The notes below the pieces were generated by a model that was not told the DNA's origin, searched no databases, and saw only the letters and a list, made by a program, of their open reading frames with translations. From NCBI RefSeq assembly GCF_900110465.1, contig NZ_FODV01000009.1:62001-126000 (forward strand): a DNA stretch of 64,000 nt, in the 5' to 3' direction. Both the position numbers and the translations under genes were made by a program. Positions 1-11,141 of the stretch are shown piece by piece; the stretch's first letter is position 1, and each line of letters starts with the position of its first letter. This stretch comes from Halogranum amylolyticum. Its GTDB lineage: Archaea > Halobacteriota > Halobacteria > Halobacteriales > Haloferacaceae.

Positions 1-584
1 TCGGTGGGCGCCGTACCATCAAACAGAACATCGCCTACGAGATTCCGCTCATCGTCACGGCGGCGTCCGTCGTCCTCTTCACGGGAACGCTCCGGATGAG
101 CGAGATCGTCGCCGTGCAGGCCGAACCGCTCTTTACGGTTGCGGGCGTCACGATCCCGCAGTGGTTCGCGTTCGTCAACCCCTTCGCGTTCGTGCTGTTC
201 CTGGCGGCGAACCTGGCGGAAGTCGGCCGTAACCCGTTCGACACGCCGGAGGCGCCGACCGAGATCGTCGGCGGTTACCAGACCGAGTACTCCAGCATCT
301 ACTTCGTCCTGTTCTACCTCGGGGAGTTCATCCACATCTTCCTGGGCGGGGCGCTCATCGCGACGCTGTTCCTCGGCGGCCCGGCCGGTCCGGGTCCGGA
401 GGCGCTCGGCTTCCTCTGGTTCACGATCAAGATCTGGGCGGTGTTCCTGTTCACGCAGTGGGCCCGCTCGGCGGTGCCGCGTGTGCGTATCGACCAACTC
501 ATCGAGATCGGCTGGAAGGGCATGCTCGTGCTGTCCTTCGCCAACCTGGTGCTCACGGCCATCATCGTGGGAGTGATTGCATGA
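1..584 (+). CDS. nuoH: NADH-quinone oxidoreductase-like subunit H (3' part)
   Basis: C-terminal part of the NuoH/Nqo8 membrane subunit of complex I; the start lies left of the window. The reading frame is open from base 3. The visible 193 residues begin in the loop ahead of the conserved YEIPL segment, followed by several hydrophobic helices and the NPFDTPEAPTEIVGGYQTEYS-type loop that is diagnostic of NuoH and lines the quinone-access channel. The stop TGA overlaps the ATG of nuoI (ATGA), showing tight translational coupling. It is followed in the same direction by nuoI to nuoN. In haloarchaea this complex usually lacks the NADH-input module NuoEFG, so the electron donor is uncertain; that is family knowledge, since upstream genes are outside the window. 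Confidence 0.95.
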   Translation, partial: GGRRTIKQNIAYEIPLIVTAASVVLFTGTLRMSEIVAVQAEPLFTVAGVTIPQWFAFVNPFAFVLFLAANLAEVGRNPFDTPEAPTEIVGGYQTEYSSIYFVLFYLGEFIHIFLGGALIATLFLGGPAGPGPEALGFLWFTIKIWAVFLFTQWARSAVPRVRIDQLIEIGWKGMLVLSFANLVLTAIIVGVIA

Positions 585-1042
585 TTGGAATTCTGAAAGG
601 AATGGCGACGACGATGAAACACGCACTGGACGGCCAGACGTTCACGGTCGAGTACCCCGACGTCGCGCCGGAGGTGAGCCCCCGGTTCCGTGGGGTCCAC
701 AAGTTCAGCCAGGAGCGCTGTATCTGGTGTCGCCAGTGTGAGAACGTCTGTCCGAACGATACGATCCAGATCGTGCAGGACGACAAGCGCAACGGCGAGC
801 AGTACAACCTCCACATCGGCCAGTGTATCTACTGCCGGCTGTGCGAGGAGGTCTGCCCCGTCGACGCCATTCTGCTGACACAGAACTTCGAGTTCACGGC
901 AGACACGAAAAACGAGTTCGTGTACAACAAAGAGCAGCTGAAGAACGTCCCGTGGTACAAGGACATCGACCCCCTCAACTCGCGTAACCCCGACCGTGGG
1001 GCGTGGATCGGCGAGGGTGAGGGAGAAGTAGATTACCAGTAG
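581..1042 (+). CDS. nuoI: Complex I 8Fe ferredoxin subunit I
   Basis: 153-residue NuoI/Nqo9 subunit carrying two [4Fe-4S] clusters that pass electrons toward the quinone site at the membrane arm. Two cysteine clusters are visible, CIWCRQCENVCP and CIYCRLCEEVCP, the classic CxxCxxCxxxCP pair. The start at 581 was chosen because its ATG overlaps the nuoH stop by four bases; earlier in-frame starts would run deep into nuoH. About 90 nt separate it from nuoJ1, the only real gap in the operon. Confidence 0.96.
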   Translation: MIGILKGMATTMKHALDGQTFTVEYPDVAPEVSPRFRGVHKFSQERCIWCRQCENVCPNDTIQIVQDDKRNGEQYNLHIGQCIYCRLCEEVCPVDAILLTQNFEFTADTKNEFVYNKEQLKNVPWYKDIDPLNSRNPDRGAWIGEGEGEVDYQ

Positions 1043-1133
1043 AGTGACCCTCGAGATTTCGACCGTGAGAGGCCTCGAATCGGCCTCCACCGTCTCGAAA
1101 TCTTCAAAGGGATCTCTCAAGGAGATACAAACA

Positions 1134-1394
1134 ATGGTTTATGAAACCATCGCGTTCGCGCTGTTCGCCCTCGTCACCGTGGGCTGCAGCCTCGGCGTCG
1201 TCCTCGTTCGGGACGTGTGGCATTCCGCACTCCTGCTCGGGGGCGCGCTGTTGAGCGTCGCGGTGCATTACGTGATGTTGCAGGCGGAGTTTCTCGCCGC
1301 TATGCAGATTCTCGTCTACGTGGGCGGGGTTCTCATCCTCATCGCGTTCGCCGTGATGCTGACGCGTACGAATCCGGAGGTGAGTAGTACATGA
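1134..1394 (+). CDS. nuoJ1: Complex I subunit J, N-terminal half
   Basis: 86-residue membrane protein equal to the N-terminal half of NuoJ. It has three hydrophobic segments, including the YVGGVLILIAFAVML helix that in NuoJ carries the pi-bulge implicated in coupling quinone reduction to proton movement. The ATG at 1134 is preceded by an AAGGAG-like Shine-Dalgarno (1119-1124); the longer in-frame start at 1044 would add a non-hydrophobic tail unlike NuoJ. Its stop overlaps the ATG of nuoJ2, so the two halves are separate polypeptides. Splitting of nuoJ is a known haloarchaeal trait. Confidence 0.92.
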   Translation: MVYETIAFALFALVTVGCSLGVVLVRDVWHSALLLGGALLSVAVHYVMLQAEFLAAMQILVYVGGVLILIAFAVMLTRTNPEVSST

Positions 1395-1777
1395 CAACGA
1401 AACCGCAGTTGAACGACGACCTGAACCTGCTACCGGGGCTCGCCGCCCTCGGACTGTTCGTCGTCCTGGCTGCCGTGTTCCTGCAGACGGAGTTCGGTCC
1501 CCCACAGGGGTTCCCGGCCGACGCGAGCATCGTCGCTAGCATCGGCTACGCGATGTTCAACCTCGATTTCGGTGCGGTGCCGGGAGAGAGCTTCCTCGTC
1601 GCGTTCATGGTGATGGCCGTCACGCTCGACGTCGCCATCGACGCCGCCGTCTACCTCGCACAGCGCGAGGACGAGGGCTCGTTCCTGCAGTCGGCGGCGA
1701 GCAGCGCACGCGGCGCAGTGACGGGTGAGGGCGTCCGGACCGACGGCGGCGCCGACGACACGGAGGGGGAGCGATAA
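1391..1777 (+). CDS. nuoJ2: Complex I subunit J, C-terminal half
   Basis: 128-residue protein corresponding to the C-terminal half of NuoJ. It has a first hydrophobic helix at about residues 14-30, a polar stretch, then a helix around residues 60-85 with the MAVTLDVAIDAAVYLAQRE segment, and a hydrophilic acidic tail. The start overlaps the nuoJ1 stop (ATGA), and its own TGA/TAA region abuts nuoK with a one-base overlap. Together with nuoJ1 it would rebuild a single NuoJ fold in the membrane arm. Confidence 0.9.
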   Translation: MTTKPQLNDDLNLLPGLAALGLFVVLAAVFLQTEFGPPQGFPADASIVASIGYAMFNLDFGAVPGESFLVAFMVMAVTLDVAIDAAVYLAQREDEGSFLQSAASSARGAVTGEGVRTDGGADDTEGER

Positions 1778-2079
1778 TGGTGCCCGCAGAGTGGTATCTG
1801 CTCCTCTCGGGGCTGATGTTCTGTATCGGCCTGTTCGGCATCCTGACGCGGCGCAACGCGCTGCTGTTCCTGATGTCCGTCGAGCTGATGCTGAACGCGG
1901 CGAACATCAACCTCGTCGCCTTCTCCTACCAGTGGGGGAACGTGACTGGCCAGACGTTCAGCCTGTTCACCATGGCGCTCGCGGCCGCCGAAGTCGCCAT
2001 CGGTATCGGCATCATCCTCGTGCTGTATCGCAACTTCAACGACCTCGACGTGACGAAAGCAACGACGATGAGGTGGTAA
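1777..2079 (+). CDS. nuoK: Complex I subunit K
   Basis: 100-residue NuoK/MrpC-like protein with three transmembrane helices. The expected glutamates are present: one in the second helix (SVELMLNAANINL) and one in the third (AAAEVAIGIGIILVLY), both essential for proton translocation in this family. Normal NuoK length. It starts at the last base of nuoJ2 and ends four bases before nuoL. Confidence 0.95.
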   Translation: MVPAEWYLLLSGLMFCIGLFGILTRRNALLFLMSVELMLNAANINLVAFSYQWGNVTGQTFSLFTMALAAAEVAIGIGIILVLYRNFNDLDVTKATTMRW

Positions 2080-2082
2080 CTG

Positions 2083-4118
<2,036 letters not shown>

Positions 4119-4122
<4 letters not shown>

Positions 4123-5645
4123 TCGTCGAAGCACTAATCGCGTTCACGTTCGTCGCTGCGCTGGTGACCTTCGTCGCCCCGAACCGGGTCGCCGGCAAGC
4201 TGGCGTTCGGACTCAGTCTGGTTCCCATCCTCGGGAGCCTCTTCATGTGGAGTCAGTACGACGCGAGCGGCAACGCCTTGCTTGGCGGGTCGCTCGCGTT
4301 CGAAGAATCGTTCGCGTGGCTCAGCCTCGCGGGTTACGAACTCTCGTGGCACACCGGCGTCGACGGCATCAGTATGCCGCTCATCGTGCTCACGACGGTG
4401 CTCACGTCGCTGGCGATCGTCAGCGCGTGGACGCCGATCGACAGCCGACAGTCGCAGTTCTACGGCCTCTTCCTGTTCATGGAGGCGAACCTCATCGGCG
4501 TCTTCACGGCGCTGGACTTCTTCATGTGGTTCGTCTTCTGGGAGGCCGTGCTCATCCCGATGTACCTGCTCGTCGGCGTCTGGGGCGGTCCGCGCCGTAA
4601 GTACGCCGCGATCAAGTTCTTCGTCTACACGAACGTCGCGTCGCTCCTGATGTTCATCGGGTTCATGGCGCTCGTGTTCGGCCTCGGCGACTCTATCTCG
4701 TCGCTCGGACTGCCGGAGATCGCACAGGCGCTCCGCGGCGGCGAACTCGGCGGGTTCGGGGGCCTCGACGCCACGACGCTGCGGACCGTCGCCTTCGTGG
4801 CGATGTTCATCGGCTTCGGCGTCAAGGTGCCAATCGTCCCGCTGCACACGTGGCTGCCGGACGCTCACGTCGAAGCTCCGACCCCGGCCTCGGTGATGCT
4901 GGCCGGCGTCCTCCTGAAGATGGGGACGTACGCCCTGCTGCGGTTCAACTTCACGATGCTGCCGGAGACCGCCACCGCGTTGGCGATCCCTATCGCCGTC
5001 GTCGCGGCACTCAGCGTCATCTACGGCGCGATGCTCGCGCTGGCCCAGCAGGACCTCAAGCGCATCGTCGCGTACTCCTCCGTCTCGTCGATGGGGTACG
5101 TCATCCTCGGCCTCGTCGCCTACACGGTGTACGGGGTCGGCGGCGCGACGTTCCAGATGATCGCCCACGGGCTCATCTCCGGTCTGATGTTCATGGCCGT
5201 CGGCGTCATCTACAACACTACGCACACGCGGATGGTCGGCGACATGTCCGGCATGGCCGACCGGATGCCCATCACGGCGGGCATCTTCGTCGCCGGCGCG
5301 TTCGGCTACATGGGGCTGCCGCTGATGGCCGGCTTCGCCGGCGAGTTCTTCATCTTCGTCGGTTCGTTCGGCTCGCAGTCGCTTCCCTTCGCGCCCGTGT
5401 TCACGGCGGCGGCGATGTTCGGCATCGTCATCGTCGCAGGCTACCTGCTGCTCGCGATGCAGCGGACCCTGTTCGGGTCGTTCCGACTCGAGACCGACTA
5501 CCCGGTCGGTCGCGCACCCGTCCACGACACGCTCGCGCTGGCGACGCTTCTGGTGCTCGTCATCGCGCTCGGCGTCGCTCCGGACCTGTTCTTCACAATG
5601 ATCACCGACGCGGTTAACCCGATTCTCCCAGGAGGTGGGCTCTGA
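4119..5645 (+). CDS. nuoM: Complex I proton-pumping subunit M
   Basis: 508-residue antiporter-like subunit with about 14 membrane helices. It shows the HTWLPDAHVEAPTPASVMLA and QQDLKRIVAYSSVSSMGYV motifs that define NuoM. The ATG at 4119 overlaps the nuoL stop; a GTG nine bases earlier is less likely. It sits between nuoL and nuoN as in most complex I operons and would pump one proton per catalytic cycle. Confidence 0.96.
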
Positions 5646-7150
5646 TGTTGCTGCAGTCGCAACTGCCCAACTGGATGGCGCTGGCACCGGTGTTCGCACT
5701 GGCGCTGACGGCGCTGCTCCTGCTCGTCGTCGACAGCATCGACCCGGATTCGACCAACAGCACCGCACTCGCCGGCATCTCCGTCGTCGGGTCGCTGACG
5801 TCGCTCGGTCTTGCCGGCTGGTTCCTCACCGCGGGGACCGGACAGGTGTCGACCGGCGGCGGCATCTCGCTGTACGGCGACGCGCTCGTCGTCGACGGGA
5901 TGGCGCTGTTCTTCATGGCCATCTTCGCCAGCGTCACGGCGATGGTGACCATCGCGAGCTACGACTACCTCCGGACGGACGCCCACCAGGCGGAGTTCTA
6001 CACGCTGGTCATACTCGCGGCGACCGGCATGGGGCTCATGGCCAGCGCCAACTCGCTGGCGACGGCGTTCGTCTCGCTGGAACTCGCTTCGCTGCCCTCG
6101 TACGCGCTCGTCGCGTTCCTCAAGAAGAACCGCGGGAGCGTCGAGGCGGGGCTGAAGTACTTCCTCATCGGCGCGGTCTCCTCGTCGGTGTTCGCGTTCG
6201 GTATCAGCCTCGTCTACGCCGCGACGGGGTCGCTCGTCTTCGGCGACGTCGCCGAGGCGCTCTCCGGAACCGACTTCGTCGGCGTCGCCGGCGTCGGCGT
6301 GCTGATGATCGCCGGCGGGTTCGCGTTCAAGACCGCCTCCGTCCCGTTCCACTTCTGGGCGCCGGAGGCCTACGAGGGCGCACCCGCCCCGATCAGTGCG
6401 TTCCTCTCGTCGGCGTCGAAGGCGGCCGGGTTCGCCGTCGCCTTCCGCGTCTTCACCGAGGCGTTCGCGCTGACGGCCATCCCGCAGGGGATCGACTGGG
6501 TGCTGCTGTTCCAGGTGCTAGCCGTCGTCACGATGACGCTCGGTAACTTCGCTGCGGCGACCCAGGAGAACGTCAAGCGGATGCTCGCGTACTCCAGCAT
6601 CGGTCACGCCGGCTACGCGCTCATCGGTCTCGCCGCGCTGTCGGCGGGGAGCGCTCAGAACGGCAACGTGATGGGTGCCAGCATGGCGCACCTGCTCGTC
6701 TACGGGTTCATGAACACGGGCGCGTTCCTGTTCATCGCTCTGACCGAGCACTGGAACGTCGGCCGTCGCTTCGAGGACTTCAACGGACTGGGCTCACAGG
6801 CACCCGTCGCCTGCGCGGCGATGACGGTGTTCATGTTCAGTCTCGCGGGCCTGCCGCCGTTCGGCGGGTTCTTCTCGAAGTACTTCCTGTTCGCCGGCGC
6901 CATCGGGGCCGGCTTCTGGTGGCTCGCGGCCGTGGGGGCGATCAACAGCGCGCTGTCGCTGTTCTACTACTCCCGCGTCGTCAAGGCGATGTGGATCGAA
7001 GACGCCACTCGCGAGTTCGAGATCGCCTCGAAACCGCTCGGTCTCTACGCGGCCGTGATGATCGCGGCACTCGGTACCCTCCTGCTCCTACCCGGCTTCG
7101 GGCCGGTCATCGAGGTCGCTCAGTCGGTCGCCACGGCGCTGTTCGCGTAA
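5645..7150 (+). CDS. nuoN: Complex I proton-pumping subunit N
   Basis: 501-residue third antiporter-like subunit. It carries the NuoN-type FHFWAPEAYEGAPAPISAFL motif, the ENVKRMLAYSSIGHAGYALI segment and the FSLAGLPPFGGFFSKYFLF motif. It is the last gene of the operon; its ATG overlaps the last base of the nuoM stop. The next gene is separated by about 150 bases that contain no recognisable gene. Confidence 0.96.
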   Translation: MLLQSQLPNWMALAPVFALALTALLLLVVDSIDPDSTNSTALAGISVVGSLTSLGLAGWFLTAGTGQVSTGGGISLYGDALVVDGMALFFMAIFASVTAMVTIASYDYLRTDAHQAEFYTLVILAATGMGLMASANSLATAFVSLELASLPSYALVAFLKKNRGSVEAGLKYFLIGAVSSSVFAFGISLVYAATGSLVFGDVAEALSGTDFVGVAGVGVLMIAGGFAFKTASVPFHFWAPEAYEGAPAPISAFLSSASKAAGFAVAFRVFTEAFALTAIPQGIDWVLLFQVLAVVTMTLGNFAAATQENVKRMLAYSSIGHAGYALIGLAALSAGSAQNGNVMGASMAHLLVYGFMNTGAFLFIALTEHWNVGRRFEDFNGLGSQAPVACAAMTVFMFSLAGLPPFGGFFSKYFLFAGAIGAGFWWLAAVGAINSALSLFYYSRVVKAMWIEDATREFEIASKPLGLYAAVMIAALGTLLLLPGFGPVIEVAQSVATALFA

Positions 7151-7304
7151 CACCACCCCGAGTTCTCTTCCGTTCACCGCCCGACGGTCCCCTCTCCCGT
7201 TTCACCCACGTGCGAGCGCCGACTGACCGATCCGTTCGTCGGCGCTCGCGACGCCGAATCCGCGTGACGGTAGGGTTTTGAATCGGCAGTGCTACGACTC
7301 AGAT

Positions 7305-8900
7305 ATGGTCAGTCGGTTGGTACTCGGCTGTGGCTCCGTCGGTCACGACATCGTCGAACGGGCCATCGGCTGGTCCGGACGCCTGCACGTCATCACCGAC
7401 GAGCAGAGTCGGGTGACGGCACTCCGTGACGAACACGTCAGAGCGACGGTGGCAGACCCGACGGACCCGTCGAGATATCCCGAGCGGGCCGACATCGTCA
7501 TCGTCGCCGCCGACGACCCCGAGCGCAACCGTGCTGCGGCGACCGCCGCCCGCGAGCAGTTCCCCGACGCCCTCTTCGTCGTCTCGACGGGGTTCGGTGC
7601 GGGCGAGGAGACGAAGACGGCCATCGACGCGGTCGCGGACCGCGTCGTCGACCCCGAACGGACGGTGGTCGACCGCGTGCTGAACGTCTCGACGGGCGAC
7701 GGCGCTCGACGGATGCGGAAACTGTTGACCGTCCTCCGCGATCTCGAGGGACCGCTCGCCGTCGTCACCCACGACAACCCCGACCCCGACGCCATCGCCA
7801 GCGCACTCGCACTCTCGCGGCTGGCCGAGTCCGTCGGCGTCGACGCCGACGCCTGTTACTTCGGCGAGATCTCCCACCAGGAGAACCGGGCGTTGGTCAA
7901 CCTCCTCGACATCCAGATGCGCGGACTCGACTCCGAGGCGGATCTCGACGACTACGACGGTATCGCCCTCGTCGATCACTCCCGGCCGGGCGTCAACGAT
8001 GGACTCCCGACGGAGACGACCGTCGACATCGTCATCGACCACCACCCGCCGCGTGCACCGGTCGAAGCCCGTTTCGTCGACCTCCGGAGCGACGTCGGCG
8101 CGACGAGCACGCTCCTCGCGAAGTATCTGGAGTTCTTCGGGCTCACGCCTGACCGGACGGTCGCGACGGCGCTACTGTACGGGATCCGCGTCGACACGAA
8201 GGACTTCACTCGCGAGGTGTCTGGGACGGACTTCGAGGCGGCGGCGTTCCTGTTGCAGTTCGTCGACGCGACCGTCCTCGAACGGGTCGAGACGCCCAGC
8301 ATGAACGCGGAGGTGTTCGAGACCATCGCTCGAGCCATCCGAAACCGCGAACTGCAGGGGTCGGCGCTGGCCTCGTCGGTCGGCGAGATCCGCGATCGAG
8401 ACGCGCTGGCACAGGCCGCAGAGCATCTGCTCAACATGGAGGGAATCACGACGACGCTCGTCTACGGGTTCATGGACGGGACCGTCTACGCTTCCGGCCG
8501 CGCACGCGGTGCGGACCTCGACCTCGGTGAGACGCTCAGAGACGCGTTCGACCAGATCGGGAGCGCGGGCGGTCACGCCGACATGGCCGGCGCACAGATC
8601 CCGCTCGGTATCCTCGGCGACGTCGGTGCCGACTCGAAACAGTCGTTAGAGGGGGTTGTCCACGAGATCATCTCCGGACGGTTCTTCGAGACGCTCGGCG
8701 ACGCACCGACCGCACCGGACCGTGACATCGGTCCCAGTCTCGCCTTCGAGTATCCGACCGAGGACGACCGGGGGAGAGAGCCGCCGTCGACCGGAGAGGA
8801 GACCGTCGGCGCCGGGACGCGTCGAGGTTCGACGACGGAGCTCGTCGGCGACCCGGCTGAAGGCGACACGACCGAAGACGACGACGAGAGCGACGCATGA
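7305..8900 (+). CDS. TrkA-N/DHH-DHHA1 phosphoesterase
   Basis: 531-residue fusion. Residues 1-130 form a TrkA-N Rossmann domain with a dinucleotide-binding LVLGCGSVGHDI motif. A DHH phosphoesterase follows, with metal-binding motifs HDNPDPDAIAS (about residue 155), ALVDHSRPG and VIDHHPP (about 243), then a DHHA1 domain with GSAGGHADMAGAQIPLG (about 420). The last 60 residues are acidic and disordered. DHH/DHHA1 enzymes cleave oligoribonucleotides, pAp or cyclic dinucleotides; the exact substrate cannot be read here. The start at 7305 matches the first residues of the Rossmann strand; a TTG nine codons earlier is unlikely. Its stop overlaps an ATG in frame with the next gene. Confidence 0.88.
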   Translation: MVSRLVLGCGSVGHDIVERAIGWSGRLHVITDEQSRVTALRDEHVRATVADPTDPSRYPERADIVIVAADDPERNRAAATAAREQFPDALFVVSTGFGAGEETKTAIDAVADRVVDPERTVVDRVLNVSTGDGARRMRKLLTVLRDLEGPLAVVTHDNPDPDAIASALALSRLAESVGVDADACYFGEISHQENRALVNLLDIQMRGLDSEADLDDYDGIALVDHSRPGVNDGLPTETTVDIVIDHHPPRAPVEARFVDLRSDVGATSTLLAKYLEFFGLTPDRTVATALLYGIRVDTKDFTREVSGTDFEAAAFLLQFVDATVLERVETPSMNAEVFETIARAIRNRELQGSALASSVGEIRDRDALAQAAEHLLNMEGITTTLVYGFMDGTVYASGRARGADLDLGETLRDAFDQIGSAGGHADMAGAQIPLGILGDVGADSKQSLEGVVHEIISGRFFETLGDAPTAPDRDIGPSLAFEYPTEDDRGREPPSTGEETVGAGTRRGSTTELVGDPAEGDTTEDDDESDA

Positions 8901-8947
8901 CCCCGGAGGGCACCAGCCTTTTGCTATCGAGTGACGTATCCCCGGCA

Positions 8948-9730
8948 ATGAGTGGGAAGGCAACCGTGAAAGAGTATATGACGCGAGACGTCCAGACCGT
9001 CTCTCCTGACGATACGGTCGCGGACGTCGCCCGTCGTATCGTCGAGAGCGACGGACACAACGGCTTTCCCGTCTGTCAGGGTCGCCGCGTCGAGGGGTTC
9101 GTGACGGCCCGCGATCTGCTTCTCACCGACGACGAGGCACCGATCTTCACCGTGATGACCGACGATCTGATCGTCGCCCACCCGGATATGGCCGTCACGG
9201 ACGCCGCCCGAGTCATCCTCCGGTCGGGGATCCAGAAACTCCCCGTCGTCGACGACGCGAGCAACCTCGTCGGCATCATCTCGAACACCGACGTCGTCCG
9301 GAGTCAGATCGAGCGGGCGACTCCCGAGAAGGTGGGGAAACTGATGCGGACGCTCGAACAGATCCACGGTATCGGCGTCAGACAGGAGAAACGGCGGGTC
9401 AAGTTGGAGAGACTCATTCCGACGCAGGCCCGCGTCTACGCCGACGAACTGGCGGGCCGACAGTACGAACTCGAACGCGGCCTCGCGGAACCGCTCGTCG
9501 TTATCGACAACAACGGGACGCTGCTGCTGGCGGACGGCCACCACCGCGTGATGGGCGCCCACCGGATCGACATCGGCGAGATGGACGCCTACGTCATCGT
9601 CGTCGACGACGACGTCGAACTCGGGATGCAGCGCACGGCCGAGAAGGAGGGGTTGCAGTCGATCGACGATATCGACGTCGTCGACTACGCGCGACATCCG
9701 CTCATCGAGACGACGAAGCGGTTCCAGTAG
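8948..9730 (+). CDS. CBS-pair protein with ParB-like nuclease fold domain
   Basis: 260-residue protein. Two CBS motifs (about residues 7-60 and 70-125, with VKEYMTRDVQTVSPDDTVAD and a second GIISNTDVVRSQI end) form a Bateman module that normally binds adenosine nucleotides. The C-terminal half is ParB/sulfiredoxin-like: LAEPLVVIDNNGTLLLADGH followed by HRVMGAHRI. I chose the ATG at 8948 because a T-rich TATA-like stretch (about 8919-8926) sits roughly 25 nt upstream, typical for leaderless messages. An alternative ATG at 8897 overlaps the upstream stop and would add 17 weakly hydrophobic residues. Likely a nucleotide-sensing regulator; its target is unknown. Confidence 0.8.
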   Translation: MSGKATVKEYMTRDVQTVSPDDTVADVARRIVESDGHNGFPVCQGRRVEGFVTARDLLLTDDEAPIFTVMTDDLIVAHPDMAVTDAARVILRSGIQKLPVVDDASNLVGIISNTDVVRSQIERATPEKVGKLMRTLEQIHGIGVRQEKRRVKLERLIPTQARVYADELAGRQYELERGLAEPLVVIDNNGTLLLADGHHRVMGAHRIDIGEMDAYVIVVDDDVELGMQRTAEKEGLQSIDDIDVVDYARHPLIETTKRFQ

Positions 9731-9773
9731 CGACCGGACTGTGTAAAAGGACGTCGCGTGAACCGGAGAGCCG

Positions 9774-10071
9774 ATGGCGCTCCCCATCGAACTCGCTCGC
9801 ACCCTCCTGTTCGGAATCGTCGTCGGACTCGGGTCGTTTCTCTTCGTCACCGCGCCGCGAGCACTCCGCGACACCGGCCTGCAACTCGTCGTCGTGGTGG
9901 TGCTTCCCACTCCACTACGACGGCCTCGACCGCGTCTCGAACCTCGAAGCGGCGCTCTGGGCGTTCGTCGTCCGCTGTCTCGGCGTCGGCTACGCCGGGG
10001 TCGCGGCGCTCGCACTCGGGAGCGACCTCGGACGGACGCGTCTCGTCGCAGATGGCGAGTCAACCGCGTGA
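9774..10071 (+). pseudogene. Small membrane protein gene with apparent frameshift
   Basis: The ATG at 9774 opens a plausible protein: MALPIELARTLLFGIVVGLG followed by a second hydrophobic stretch. After about base 9885 that frame turns into arginine/proline-rich sequence. In the frame one base on (codon TAC at 9916), good haloarchaeal coding resumes as YDGLDRVSNLEAALWAFVVR with another hydrophobic segment, ending at TGA 10069-10071. The two halves fit one protein of about 98 residues with three membrane segments. Either a one-base insertion (or two-base deletion) inactivated it or the sequence has an error. The family is unknown to me. It lies 56 bases ahead of an ABC transporter pair. Confidence 0.55.
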
Positions 10072-10127
10072 ACGTCACCCGCTGCCGTCAGAAGCGTTAA
10101 CCGCGGTCCGTCCCCAGAGACGGTATC

Positions 10128-11141
10128 ATGGGACAGCCCTCCACGGTACCCGCCCGCGACGGGGCAGAGACGACCTCGCCGACGTCGTCCGAGGGTTCCC
10201 CCGCCGTCTCCGTCCGAGAGCTCACGAAGTCCTACGGCGACGTCGTCGCCGTCGACGGCGTCTCCTTCGACGTCGAAGCCGGGACCGTCGTCGGACTGCT
10301 CGGACCGAACGGAGCGGGGAAGACGACGCTCATCAAGTCGATGCTCGGACTCGTCGTCCCCACCTCGGGGACCGCCCGTGTCGACGGCATCGACGTCCAC
10401 ACCGACCCGACGGCGGCGTACGGACGCGTCGGTGCGATGCTCGAAGGGGCGCGCAACGTCTACTGGCGACTCAGCGTCCGCGAGAACCTCGAGTTCTTCG
10501 CCGGACTCGCGGGCCACCGGCCGACCGAGGTCCGCGAGCGTCACGACCGACTGCTCGATCAGTTCGGTCTGGCGGAGAAAGCCGACGTAGCTGTCAACGA
10601 CCTCTCGCGAGGGATGAAACAGAAGGTGGCACTGGCGTGTACCCTCTCGCGAGACGTCCGAGTCGCGTTCCTCGACGAACCGACGCTCGGTCTCGACGTC
10701 GAGAGTTCGATGGACCTTCGACGGGAGCTTCGCCGGCTCACCGAACAAGAGGAGATGACGGTCGTCCTCTCGAGCCACGATATGGACGTCGTCGAGGACG
10801 TCTGCGACCGAGTCGTCGTCGTCAACGAGGGGAGCGTCGTCGCCGACGACACCGTCCGGAACCTCGTCGACCTCTTTCGCAGCAAGCGATACCGGTTCAC
10901 GCTCGACTCGCTCCCGTCGCGGGCGACGCGTGAGCGACTCTCCTCGACCTACGACGTCGCGACCGACGAGTGGGAGACGGTCGGCGACACCGTCGAGTTC
11001 GAGACGGCACTCTCGGACGGCGAACGCCTGCACGCACTGCTCGGCGATCTCCTCGCTGCGGGCTGTGCAGTCCACGACGTGACGAGCGTCGACCCGGACC
11101 TCGAAGACGCCTTCCTCCGGCTGACGGAGCGTGAGGTCTGA
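10128..11141 (+). CDS. ABC-2 exporter ATP-binding protein
   Basis: 337-residue ATPase. The first 30 residues are a Ser/Thr/Glu-rich non-conserved lead. Walker A is GPNGAGKT, Q-loop region around GAMLEGARN, signature LSRGMKQK (a variant of LSGGQ typical of the ABC-2/NatA-like class), Walker B VAFLDEPT and H-loop SSHDMDVVED. The last 90 residues form the DUF4162-like C-terminal extension seen in DrrA/NatA proteins. It overlaps the permease gene by one base, so the two form one exporter; the substrate (drug, lipid or ion) is unknown. Confidence 0.92.
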   Translation: MGQPSTVPARDGAETTSPTSSEGSPAVSVRELTKSYGDVVAVDGVSFDVEAGTVVGLLGPNGAGKTTLIKSMLGLVVPTSGTARVDGIDVHTDPTAAYGRVGAMLEGARNVYWRLSVRENLEFFAGLAGHRPTEVRERHDRLLDQFGLAEKADVAVNDLSRGMKQKVALACTLSRDVRVAFLDEPTLGLDVESSMDLRRELRRLTEQEEMTVVLSSHDMDVVEDVCDRVVVVNEGSVVADDTVRNLVDLFRSKRYRFTLDSLPSRATRERLSSTYDVATDEWETVGDTVEFETALSDGERLHALLGDLLAAGCAVHDVTSVDPDLEDAFLRLTEREV

